14,857 bases of DNA from Clostridiales bacterium UBA6386 (GTDB lineage: Bacteria; Bacillota; Clostridia; Oscillospirales; Oscillospiraceae), in NCBI GenBank assembly GCA_002437585.1, contig DJQM01000009.1, positions 1-14,857 on the forward strand, read 5' to 3'. Positions 5,958-13,086 of this stretch are shown in pieces. How positions within the stretch are numbered: the stretch's first letter is position 1; each line of letters opens with the position of its first letter. The notes beneath the pieces were generated by a model. It had not been told where the DNA came from. It searched no databases and was given only the letters and a program-made list of their open reading frames with translations. The translations under genes were made by a program, and so were the position numbers.

Positions 5958-7274
5958 ATGAACGTAAAGAACATTGAAAGAAACGGCAACGAGGCCACCA
6001 TCGTGGTGGAAATCGACAAGGATCTGATGGAGACCGGCATCAACAAGGCTTACCTGAAGGCTCGCAAGCAGATTCTGGTACCCGGCTTCCGGAAGGGCAA
6101 GGCTCCCCGGAAGATGATCGAGGCTCTGTACGGCGCTCACGTTTTCTATGAAGACGGCCTGGAGGAAATTTTCCCTGAGGTTTATGACTTCGCCGTGGCC
6201 AAGCAGGATAGCTTCAAGGCCATCGGCCGTCCCAGCCTGACCGATATGAAGATCGCCGACGACGGCTCCGTCACCCTGACCCTGACCACGGAGGTTTACC
6301 CTGAGGTCACTCTGGGTCAGTACAAGGGTCTGGAGGTTGAGAAGACCGAGGCTACCGTCACCGATGAGCAGGTTCAGGCCGAGCTGGATCGGATGGCGCA
6401 GAATGTTGCCTCCACCGAAACCGTTGACCGGGCCGCGCAGATGGGCGACACCGCCAACATCGACTTCGAGGGCTTCGACAACGGCGTGCCCTTTGACGGC
6501 GGTAAGGGCGAGAACTTCGACCTGAAGCTTGGCTCCGGCCAGTTTGTTCCCGGCTTTGAGGAGCAGATCGTGGGCATGACCGCCGGCGAGGAGAAGGACA
6601 TCGACGTCACCTTCCCGGAGGACTACCACAAGGAGCTGGCCGGTAAGGCTGTCGTCTTCCACGTCAAGCTGAACAAGGTCACTGTGACCACCGTGCCGGA
6701 GATGGACGATGAGTTTGCCAAGGATGTTTCCGAGTTTGATACTCTGGAGGAGCTGAAGGCCGACATCCGGACCAAGGCTCTGGAGCAGGCTCAGAAGCAG
6801 GCCGATTCCGCCTTCGAGACTGCCTGCGTGGAGAAGGCTGCCGAGAACACCACCGTAGATATGCCCAAAGCTCTGGTGGAGAATGAGCTGGACGTTCAGA
6901 TGGAGCGGTTCGGCTATCAGCTGCAGATGAGCGGCTACTCCATGGAGCAGTACGCCAAGATGATGGGCGGCGACGTGAACACCATGCGCAACGCCTTCCG
7001 TCCCGCCGCCGAGAAGCAGGCCAGGATCACCGTCACCCTGGAGGCCATCGCCAAGGCTGAGGGCCTGACTGCCACCGACGAGGAGATCGAAGAGGAGATC
7101 AAGTCTCTGGCCAAGCAGTATGAGCTGGACGAGGCCAAGGTCAAGGAGATGGTTCCCGCCGAGGAGCTGACCGGCAGCCTGGTGACCCGGAAGGCCATCA
7201 AGCTGATCGTGGATTCCGCCGTGGCCGTGGCTCCCAAGGCCCAGGAAAAGGCTGAGGAGAAGACCGAGGGCTGA
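5958..7274 (+). CDS. tig: Trigger factor (ribosome-associated chaperone, peptidyl-prolyl isomerase)
   Basis: Chaperone that binds at the ribosomal exit tunnel and shields nascent chains. The 438-residue length is typical. The ribosome-binding domain carries the signature GFRKGKAP (43-50). The FKBP-type isomerase domain spans about 162-240 (GDTANIDFEGF, FVPGFEEQIVGM, VTFPEDYHKELAGK). The remaining C-terminus is the helical chaperone domain, rich in Glu, Lys and Gln. ATG 5958 follows AGGAGG (5942-5947). Codon use looks more biased than in the neighbouring genes, as expected for a highly expressed gene. It heads the tig-clpP-clpX-lon cluster, but a long hairpin separates it from clpP, so it may be partly monocistronic. 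Confidence 0.97.
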   Translation: MNVKNIERNGNEATIVVEIDKDLMETGINKAYLKARKQILVPGFRKGKAPRKMIEALYGAHVFYEDGLEEIFPEVYDFAVAKQDSFKAIGRPSLTDMKIADDGSVTLTLTTEVYPEVTLGQYKGLEVEKTEATVTDEQVQAELDRMAQNVASTETVDRAAQMGDTANIDFEGFDNGVPFDGGKGENFDLKLGSGQFVPGFEEQIVGMTAGEEKDIDVTFPEDYHKELAGKAVVFHVKLNKVTVTTVPEMDDEFAKDVSEFDTLEELKADIRTKALEQAQKQADSAFETACVEKAAENTTVDMPKALVENELDVQMERFGYQLQMSGYSMEQYAKMMGGDVNTMRNAFRPAAEKQARITVTLEAIAKAEGLTATDEEIEEEIKSLAKQYELDEAKVKEMVPAEELTGSLVTRKAIKLIVDSAVAVAPKAQEKAEEKTEG

Positions 7275-7291
7275 TATCCCGTGTACTAACC

Positions 7292-7328
7292 ATCAGGGAA
7301 ACCGGTGATGCGCCGGTTTCCCTGATTT
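7292..7328 (+). terminator. Terminator-like hairpin after tig
   Basis: A perfect 14-bp stem, ATCAGGGAAACCGG (7292-7305) with CCGGTTTCCCTGAT (7313-7326), has a 7-base loop. Only a short TTT follows, so it may attenuate rather than fully stop transcription into clpP, or protect the 3' end of the tig mRNA. Confidence 0.7.
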
Positions 7329-7397
7329 CCCCGGAATAACTTTCTCCTGGGATGGCTAGAATGTTCCGTATCAAATCCCTTGAAAGGAGACATTACC

Positions 7398-7979
7398 ATG
7401 AGTTTAGTTCCCTATGTTGTTGAGCAGACCAGCCGCGGCGAGCGCAGCTATGATATTTTTTCCCGTCTGCTGAACGACCGCATTATTTTCCTGTCCGAGG
7501 AGGTCAATGACACCACCGCCTCTCTGGTGGTTGCCCAGATGCTGTATCTGGAGGCTCAGGATCCGGACAAGGACATCCAGTTCTATATCAACAGCCCCGG
7601 CGGAAGCGTTACCGCGGGTATGGCCATCTATGACACCATGCAGTACATCAAGTGCGATGTAGCCACCATCTGCGTGGGGCTGGCGGCCTCCATGGGCGCG
7701 TTTCTGCTTAGCTCCGGCACCAAGGGCAAGCGGATGGCTCTGCCCAACGCCGAGATCATGATCCACCAGCCCTCCGCGGGCACTCAGGGTCAGATCACGG
7801 ATATGGCCATCCACATGAAACGCCTGCAGACCATCAAGGAGCGGATGAACCGGATTCTGTCCGAGAACTGCGGACAGCCCATCGAAACCGTCACCGATGC
7901 CTGCGAGCGGGACAACTTTATGACCGCCGACGAAGCCAAGGCCTTTGGCCTCATCGACCGGGTGCTGGAGCACCACTAA
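7398..7979 (+). CDS. clpP: ATP-dependent Clp protease proteolytic subunit ClpP
   Basis: Serine peptidase that forms the double-ring proteolytic chamber used by ClpX and other Clp ATPases. The 193-residue product has the triad Ser98 (GLAASMGA), His123 (EIMIHQP) and Asp172 (RDNFMTADEA). The N-terminal axial-loop region SLVPYVVEQTSRGERSYDIF and the oxyanion region NSPGGSVTAG are intact. The start at ATG 7398 follows AAAGGAG (7383-7389); an in-frame TTG at 7380 lies before that site and is not used. A TAGAAT at 7357-7362 could be a -10 but has no good -35. ClpX begins 34 bp after the stop, consistent with co-transcription. I see no CtsR operator. Confidence 0.98.
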   Translation: MSLVPYVVEQTSRGERSYDIFSRLLNDRIIFLSEEVNDTTASLVVAQMLYLEAQDPDKDIQFYINSPGGSVTAGMAIYDTMQYIKCDVATICVGLAASMGAFLLSSGTKGKRMALPNAEIMIHQPSAGTQGQITDMAIHMKRLQTIKERMNRILSENCGQPIETVTDACERDNFMTADEAKAFGLIDRVLEHH

Positions 7980-8013
7980 AGACAGATTACAGTAGAAACG
8001 AGGTACCAGGTGC

Positions 8014-9282
8014 ATGGCAAAAAATAACGAACAGCCGCCGATTCGCTGCAGCTTCTGCGGGAAGCGGGAGAATCAGGCAACCCGGCTGATTGCCGGTCCT
8101 GGGGTGTATATCTGCAGCGACTGCGTGCAGGCCTGCAGTGATCTGCTGCGGGAGGAATATGATCTGGACACCCCCGAGGCACTGAAGACCCCGGAGCGTC
8201 TGCCCACGCCTGTGGAAATGAAGGCGTTTATGGATCGGTATATCATCGGACAGGACGAGGCGAAAATTGCCCTGTCCGTGGCGGTGTACAACCACTATAA
8301 GCGCATTTATATGGGGGCGGATTCCGATGTGGAGCTTCAGAAGAGCAACATTCTGCTCATCGGCCCCACGGGCAGCGGCAAAACCCTGTTTGCCCAGACC
8401 CTGGCAAAAATTCTGGATGTGCCCTTCGCCATCGCCGATGCTACCACCCTGACAGAGGCCGGCTATGTGGGCGACGACGTGGAGAATATTCTGCTGCGGC
8501 TTTTGCAGGCGGCGGACTTTGATGTGGAGCTTGCCCAGCGGGGCATTATTTACATCGACGAAATGGATAAGATTGCCCGCAAGAGCGAGAATACCTCCAT
8601 CACCCGGGACGTGTCCGGCGAGGGCGTTCAGCAGGCTCTGCTGAAGATTCTGGAGGGCACCGTTGCCAACGTACCCCCTCAGGGGGGGCGGAAGCACCCC
8701 CAGCAGGAGATGATCCAGGTGGACACCACCAACATTCTGTTCATCTGCGGCGGCGCCTTCGACGGCCTGGACAAGATCATCGAAAAGCGGACGGACAAAA
8801 GTGCCATCGGCTTTGACGCGCCGGTGCAGAGCAGGAATAAGCGGGACGTGGGTACCCTGTTTACCCAAGTGGAACCCCACGATCTGCTGAAATTCGGCAT
8901 TATTCCCGAACTGGTGGGTCGGATGCCCGTAATCACCACCCTGAAGAGCCTGACCCAGAACGATCTGGTGCGGATTCTGGTGGAGCCGAAGAATGCGCTG
9001 ACCAAGCAATACCAGGCACTGCTGGGCATGGACGGCGTTCAGTTGGAGGTCACGGATGAGGCATTGCTGCTCATTGCCCAGAAGGCCATCGACCGTCAGA
9101 TCGGTGCCCGTGGCCTGCGGGCAATCATGGAGAAGATTATGACGGGGATCATGTATCGGATTCCCTCCGACCTTACCATTCAGAAGGTCATTATCACCCC
9201 GGAGGCTGTGGACGGCGCGGAGCCGCAGATTGTGCGCGATGCCGCACACCCCAGAGAAAAAAAGCTCTCTGAAAAAAAATAA
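8014..9282 (+). CDS. clpX: ATP-dependent Clp protease ATP-binding subunit ClpX
   Basis: AAA+ unfoldase that recognises tagged or specific substrates and threads them into ClpP. The 422-residue protein has the N-terminal zinc-binding domain (Cys12, Cys15, Cys34, Cys37), Walker A GPTGSGKT (117-124), the pore loop GYVG (150-153), Walker B IIYIDE (178-183), the second pore loop RKH (226-228), an arginine-finger region VGRMP and the sensor-2 region IGARGLR. ATG 8014 has only a modest Shine-Dalgarno (GAGG, about 8000-8003), but it gives the usual N-terminus. The C-terminus ends in a lysine-rich tail, then a strong terminator. Confidence 0.98.
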   Translation: MAKNNEQPPIRCSFCGKRENQATRLIAGPGVYICSDCVQACSDLLREEYDLDTPEALKTPERLPTPVEMKAFMDRYIIGQDEAKIALSVAVYNHYKRIYMGADSDVELQKSNILLIGPTGSGKTLFAQTLAKILDVPFAIADATTLTEAGYVGDDVENILLRLLQAADFDVELAQRGIIYIDEMDKIARKSENTSITRDVSGEGVQQALLKILEGTVANVPPQGGRKHPQQEMIQVDTTNILFICGGAFDGLDKIIEKRTDKSAIGFDAPVQSRNKRDVGTLFTQVEPHDLLKFGIIPELVGRMPVITTLKSLTQNDLVRILVEPKNALTKQYQALLGMDGVQLEVTDEALLLIAQKAIDRQIGARGLRAIMEKIMTGIMYRIPSDLTIQKVIITPEAVDGAEPQIVRDAAHPREKKLSEKK

Positions 9283-9285
9283 CCG

Positions 9286-9316
9286 AAAGGGGGTAGCCAG
9301 GACTACCCCCTTTTTT
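9286..9316 (+). terminator. Rho-independent terminator after clpX
   Basis: An 11-bp stem, AAAGGGGGTAG (9286-9296) with CTACCCCCTTT (9303-9313), has a 6-base loop and a run of six T. The lon ribosome binding site begins 5 bases later, so no separate lon promoter fits between them. Lon must be transcribed by readthrough or from a promoter inside clpX. Confidence 0.88.
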
Positions 9317-9320
9317 GCAA

Positions 9321-9329
9321 AAGGAGGGG
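9321..9329 (+). promoter_or_regulatory. Strong Shine-Dalgarno selecting the lon TTG start
   Basis: AAGGAGGGG lies 7 bases before TTG 9337. There is no ATG near this distance. The following GGAAACCCC could partly pair with the site, but this was not evaluated. Confidence 0.75.
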
Positions 9330-9336
9330 AAACCCC

Positions 9337-11742
9337 TTGAAGGAAGAAAAATTGTATGCCGGGAAGCTGCCCATTCTGGCCCTGCGGGGTCTGGCGGTGT
9401 TTCCGGATCAGACGGTGCATTTTGACGTAGGCCGGGCAAAGTCTGCGCTGGCATTGGAAGCGGCCATGAAGGCCGATCAGACCCTGTTTCTGGTACCCCA
9501 GAAGGATCTGCTGGTGGACGACCCCAAGCTGAAGGATCTCTATGCCGTGGGCACCGTGGCCAAGGTCAAGCAGGTGCTGCGGCCTCAGGGCGAAAACCTG
9601 CGGATTCTGGTCACCGGAGTGTGCCGGGGCAGGATCACCGAGGTGTTCCAGTCTGAGCCGTATCTTGCCGGTACCATCGAGGCAGTGCCGGAAGCCGAGG
9701 AAGGGGACTCTATGCGTGGCCAGGCACTTCGCCGGGAGGCAAACAGCCTGTATGGGCTGTACCTGCAAATGTCCGAGCATCCGGCTCAGGCGGTGTACCT
9801 GCACATGATGGCAAGCGACAGCTGCGGCTACATTGCCGACAGCATTGCCCAGAATTCCGGCATGGAATTCCCGGATAAGGCAAAGCTCCTGTGCCAGCTG
9901 AATCCTGTCCGGCGGCTGGAAATGGCATTGCGCCTTCTCCACCGGGAGATGGAGATGCTGAACCTGGAATCCGAGATTCAGGAGAAGACCAAGGAGGCCA
10001 TGGACAAAAACCAGCGGGACTACTATCTGCGCGAGCAGATCAAGGTGATCCAGGACGAGCTGGGGGACGGGGAAGACGAGAACGAGTGCGAAGGCTACGC
10101 CGGGGAGATTCAGAAACTGAAGCTTTCCGAGGACGTGGAAAAGAAGCTCCTTAAGGACGTGGAAAGGCTCAAAAAGCAGCCCTTCGGTTCCTCCGAGGGG
10201 GCGGTTCTGCGCAACTATCTGGACACCGTTCTGGAGCTTCCCTGGAACGTCAAGACCAAGGAGCGGCTGGATGTGGCCGCCGCCCGGAAGATTCTGGAAA
10301 AGGATCACTTCGGCATGGAGAAGGTGAAGGAGCGGATTCTGGAGACCATCGCCGTCCGCCAGACCGCCCCGGAAATGCCGCCCCAGATTCTCTGCCTGGT
10401 GGGGCCTCCCGGTGTGGGCAAGACCTCCATTTCCTATTCCGTGGCCAAGGCGTTGAACCGGAAAATGGCGAGAGTTTCCCTGGGCGGCGTTCACGATGAG
10501 GCGGACATCCGGGGTCATCGGAAGACCTATGTGGGAGCCATGCCCGGCCGGATCGTGAACGCCATGATCCAGGCGGGGAGCAATAATCCGGTGCTCCTGC
10601 TGGACGAAATTGATAAAATGGGCTCTGACTACCGGGGAGACCCCAGCGCGGCACTGCTGGAGGTGCTGGACGGGGAGCAGAATCGAACCTACCGGGATCA
10701 TTATCTGGAAATTCCCTACGACCTTTCCGACGTGCTGTTCATCACCACCGCAAACACCCTGGACACCGTGCCCCGGCCGCTGCTGGATCGGATGGAGATC
10801 ATCGAGCTTGGCTCCTATACCGATGAAGAAAAGCTGATGATCGCCAAAAATCACCTGATTCCCAAGCAGCTGCAGAAGCACGGCGTGAAAAAGAGCCAGC
10901 TGCGCATCACCGATGAGGCGGTGCGGGAGATCATCTCCTGCTATACCAGAGAATCCGGCGTGCGAAGCCTGGAGCGGGATTTCGGTGAAATCTGCCGGAA
11001 GACAGCCATGCGGCTGCTGGAGGACACCCAAAGCAAGAAAATTGTGGTCACGCCGGACAATCTGGAGCAATTTCTGGGGGTGCGGAAGTTCGTGCCCGAT
11101 CGGCTGCCCTGCACCGACCAGGTGGGTCTGGTGACAGGCCTGGCCTGGACCAGCGTCGGCGGCGAGACTCTGGAAGTGGAGGCCGGTGTCATGGACGGCA
11201 GCGGCAAGCTGGAGCTGACCGGTAACCTGGGCGACGTGATGAAGGAGTCCGCCCACGCGGCCATGAGCTACATCCGGGCAAATGCCGGGAAGCTGGGCAT
11301 TGCCCCGGACTTCTACAAGACCAAGGACATCCATGTCCACTTCCCGGAGGGGGCGGTGCCCAAGGACGGCCCCTCCGCGGGCGTGACGGTGTGTACGGCC
11401 ATTGTTTCCGCCCTGACCGGGGTTTCCGTCCGGCGGGACGTGGCTATGACCGGCGAGATTTCTCTCCGGGGTCGGGTCATGCGGATCGGCGGCCTGCGGG
11501 AGAAGACCATGGCGGCGCTGCGCCATGGCATCCGGACGGTGATCATCCCCGCGGACAACGAGCGGGATCTGGAGGAGATCGACCAGACCGTCCGCCGTCA
11601 GCTGAATTTCATCACCGCCCGGACCGTGGACACGGTGCTGGACGCGGCTCTGAACAAGCAGACCGAGTGCGCTGCCGGGATTCTGCCGGAGCTGCCCGGG
11701 GAGCTGGTGAAGAAGCCCAGAAAGCCCCAGCTGCGGCAGTAA
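9337..11742 (+). CDS. lon: ATP-dependent protease La (Lon, LonA type)
   Basis: Cytoplasmic AAA+ protease that degrades misfolded and regulatory proteins. The 801-residue product has the LonA layout. The N-terminal substrate-recognition domain covers about 1-200 (LPILALRGLAVFP), then comes a helical linker with KEAMDKNQRDYYLREQIKVI. The ATPase has Walker A GPPGVGKT (356-363) and Walker B VLLLDE (419-424). The C-terminal protease has catalytic Ser680 in PKDGPSAG and Lys723 in LREKTM. The start is TTG 9337, fixed by AAGGAGGGG; an N-terminal MKEEKLYAGKLPILALRG is normal for the family. A perfect terminator lies between clpX and lon, yet the lon-to-engB spacing is only 9 bp, so lon and engB form one unit. 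Confidence 0.97.
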   Translation: MKEEKLYAGKLPILALRGLAVFPDQTVHFDVGRAKSALALEAAMKADQTLFLVPQKDLLVDDPKLKDLYAVGTVAKVKQVLRPQGENLRILVTGVCRGRITEVFQSEPYLAGTIEAVPEAEEGDSMRGQALRREANSLYGLYLQMSEHPAQAVYLHMMASDSCGYIADSIAQNSGMEFPDKAKLLCQLNPVRRLEMALRLLHREMEMLNLESEIQEKTKEAMDKNQRDYYLREQIKVIQDELGDGEDENECEGYAGEIQKLKLSEDVEKKLLKDVERLKKQPFGSSEGAVLRNYLDTVLELPWNVKTKERLDVAAARKILEKDHFGMEKVKERILETIAVRQTAPEMPPQILCLVGPPGVGKTSISYSVAKALNRKMARVSLGGVHDEADIRGHRKTYVGAMPGRIVNAMIQAGSNNPVLLLDEIDKMGSDYRGDPSAALLEVLDGEQNRTYRDHYLEIPYDLSDVLFITTANTLDTVPRPLLDRMEIIELGSYTDEEKLMIAKNHLIPKQLQKHGVKKSQLRITDEAVREIISCYTRESGVRSLERDFGEICRKTAMRLLEDTQSKKIVVTPDNLEQFLGVRKFVPDRLPCTDQVGLVTGLAWTSVGGETLEVEAGVMDGSGKLELTGNLGDVMKESAHAAMSYIRANAGKLGIAPDFYKTKDIHVHFPEGAVPKDGPSAGVTVCTAIVSALTGVSVRRDVAMTGEISLRGRVMRIGGLREKTMAALRHGIRTVIIPADNERDLEEIDQTVRRQLNFITARTVDTVLDAALNKQTECAAGILPELPGELVKKPRKPQLRQ

Positions 11743-11751
11743 GGAGGAAAT

Positions 11752-12336
11752 ATGAATTTTCAGAATGTGGAATTTCTGATTTCTGCCGCTTCCACCGGGG
11801 ATTTTCCCAAAGATCGGCTGCCGGAGATCGCCTTTGCCGGAAAGTCCAATGTGGGAAAATCCTCGGTGATCAACCGGGTGCTGCAACGGAAAAATTTTGC
11901 CCGGGTGGGGGATAAGCCAGGGAAGACCGTCCATGTGAACTACTTCGTCATCGATAAAAAGTGCTATCTGGTAGACCTGCCGGGCTACGGCTTTGCCAAG
12001 GTCTCCCAGAAGGAGAAGGAGCGGTGGGGAAGGCTCATGGAGGACTACTTCGCCGCCCAGCGGATCGACCTGGGGGTGCTGATTGTGGACTATCGCCACC
12101 CGCCCACGAACAACGACATCACCATGGCAAATTGGTTCCTGGACAGCGGCTGCCCCTTCGTGGTGGTGGCCAACAAAATGGACAAGCTGAAAAAAAGCGA
12201 GCGGAAGCCCAATCTGGAGGTCATTCGCCGGGATTTAGGGCTGTCGGAGGCTTGCCCTGTGATTCCCTTCTCCGCGGAGAAGGGGGACGGCCGGGAGGAG
12301 CTGGTGCGCTGGATCCTGAGCGCGGTAAAGGAGTAA
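11752..12336 (+). CDS. engB: Ribosome biogenesis GTP-binding protein EngB/YsxC
   Basis: Essential TrmE-Era-type small GTPase involved in 50S assembly. The 194 residues carry G1 GKSNVGKS (30-37), a G2 region at PGKT (56-59), G3 DLPG (75-78), G4 NKMD (141-144) and G5 FSAEKGDG (173-180). The opening blocks FLISAAS and PEIAFAGKSNVGKSS are typical. AAGGAGG (11741-11747) overlaps the lon stop codon and precedes ATG 11752. Placement after lon matches Bacillus (lonA-ysxC). Its last codons contain the Shine-Dalgarno for the next small gene. Confidence 0.97.
   Translation: MNFQNVEFLISAASTGDFPKDRLPEIAFAGKSNVGKSSVINRVLQRKNFARVGDKPGKTVHVNYFVIDKKCYLVDLPGYGFAKVSQKEKERWGRLMEDYFAAQRIDLGVLIVDYRHPPTNNDITMANWFLDSGCPFVVVANKMDKLKKSERKPNLEVIRRDLGLSEACPVIPFSAEKGDGREELVRWILSAVKE
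12327..12333 (+). promoter_or_regulatory. Shine-Dalgarno inside the end of engB
   Basis: AAAGGAG is the last coding sequence of engB and lies 8 bases before TTG 12342. The only nearby ATG (12337) is out of frame and too close. This makes TTG 12342 the best start for the downstream gene; ATG 12369 has no comparable site. Confidence 0.6.
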
Positions 12337-12341
12337 ATGGC

Positions 12342-12815
12342 TTGCTGTTTGAACTTGCGGATTGGGTGATGCAGGTGGATGTGGAGATGACCCGGGCTCA
12401 TACCCGAGCCAATGCCGCCGATCACTGTGGCTGCGCCTACTGTAAAAACTACTATGAAATGCTGCCTGCTACATATCCGGGGCTGTGCGTGGCACTGAAC
12501 CGGATGGGCATCGACCCCATGGGGCCATCGGAGCTGATGCCCTTTACCCCAACCGTGTATCTGGCCTGCTACCGGGTCTGCGGAACAATTGAGAAGTGGG
12601 GCACCAGCGCGTTGGCTGCGGAGGGAGTGCTCGTCGTGCCGGAACGGGCGGAGGAGGAAGGTAGCTTTTTCCTGTGGGTGGGGGAGGCGGAGCTTCCCTG
12701 GTGCCAGCCGGAGAATCCCAGGGAGGTCATTTCCCCGGCGAATCTGCCGGAATTCATGGAGCGAATGGGGGAAATGTGGCGGCTTCTGCATGAACAGGAG
12801 AATATTTGCTCTTAG
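12342..12815 (+). CDS. Cysteine-rich hypothetical protein downstream of engB
   Basis: A 157-residue soluble protein with no signal peptide or membrane segment. I do not assign a function. Its most distinctive feature is HCGCAYCKNYYEMLPATYP, with Cys29, Cys31 and Cys34 in a C-x-C-x2-C pattern, followed by Cys49 and the segment LNRMGIDPMGPSEL. Further cysteines are at 76, 80, 121 and 156. From memory this resembles uncharacterised bacterial proteins with a CxxC-x-NF motif followed by a GIDP-type motif; that is a weak recollection, not a database match. The cysteines could bind a metal. The frame starts 5 bases after the engB stop with its Shine-Dalgarno inside engB, so it is probably translated from the lon-engB message. 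Codon use is like its neighbours. Confidence 0.72.
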   Translation: MLFELADWVMQVDVEMTRAHTRANAADHCGCAYCKNYYEMLPATYPGLCVALNRMGIDPMGPSELMPFTPTVYLACYRVCGTIEKWGTSALAAEGVLVVPERAEEEGSFFLWVGEAELPWCQPENPREVISPANLPEFMERMGEMWRLLHEQENICS

Positions 12816-12909
12816 GATATGAAATTATGGCTGTATTCTATAAGAAAATTATGGCAGCTCTGAACAAATCGTCTACGGCTGGACGGTGAGCCTTTTACTC
12901 CATCCGTGC

Positions 12910-13015
12910 AGTTCTGAAAGTGAAAAATATAACACAGCCGCTGCCAGCGTAAGCTGGCCTACGGATGCGGCACACCCCTTGCGGCTACATACCGTATTCC
13001 TCTGCTTTCAGAACT
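12910..13015 (+). repeat. Structured non-coding element bounded by a perfect 11-bp inverted repeat
   Basis: AGTTCTGAAAG (12910-12920) and CTTTCAGAACT (13005-13015) are perfect inverse complements. Nested inside, GCCAGC (12943-12948), a GTAA loop and GCTGGC (12953-12958) form a perfect hairpin. It is enclosed by GCCGC (12937-12941), which can pair with either of two GCGGC copies (12967-12971 or 12981-12985). Just upstream, CTGGACGG (12879-12886) can pair with CCGTGCAG (12904-12911) with one mismatch, in competition with the outer stem. There is no coding potential of its own. It could be a leader RNA of the MFS gene or a decayed repeat element. This stretch fills much of the 271-bp gap between genes. 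Confidence 0.5.
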
Positions 13016-13038
13016 TTCGGCTGAGCCAAAATCTTCTG

Positions 13039-13052
13039 CCGGCTCTTGCCGG
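13039..13052 (+). other. Short GC hairpin ahead of the MFS ribosome binding site
   Basis: CCGGC (13039-13043), a TCTT loop and GCCGG (13048-13052) form a compact stem, followed by the T-rich TTTCTTC. It lies about 20 bases ahead of GAGGAGGA. It might act as a weak terminator or influence translation of the transporter; sequence alone does not decide. Confidence 0.35.
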
Positions 13053-13086
13053 TTTCTTCAGATACATACCAGAGGAGGAAAGATCT

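Noticed and set aside
5940..6662. A 240-codon minus-strand frame inside tig.
   Set aside because: Same codon-aligned shadow effect; the composition mirrors the trigger factor codons and no promoter or ribosome site supports it.
7329..7397. A CtsR or CIRCE heat-shock operator before clpP.
   Set aside because: No GGTCAAA tandem repeat or TTAGCACTC inverted repeat is present there or upstream of tig.
7987..12099. An open antisense frame of 1370 codons on the minus strand across clpX, lon and most of engB.
   Set aside because: The frame is codon-aligned with all three sense genes, so it stays open only because TTA, CTA and TCA codons are avoided in this G+C-rich genome. The translation has no recognisable domain and there is no Shine-Dalgarno-supported start. 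The sense genes are unambiguous.
12886..13086. A 67-residue N-terminal extension of the MFS protein.
   Set aside because: It would run through the structured inverted-repeat region. A GTG with an ideal Shine-Dalgarno at 13072-13079 begins exactly at the first transmembrane helix.
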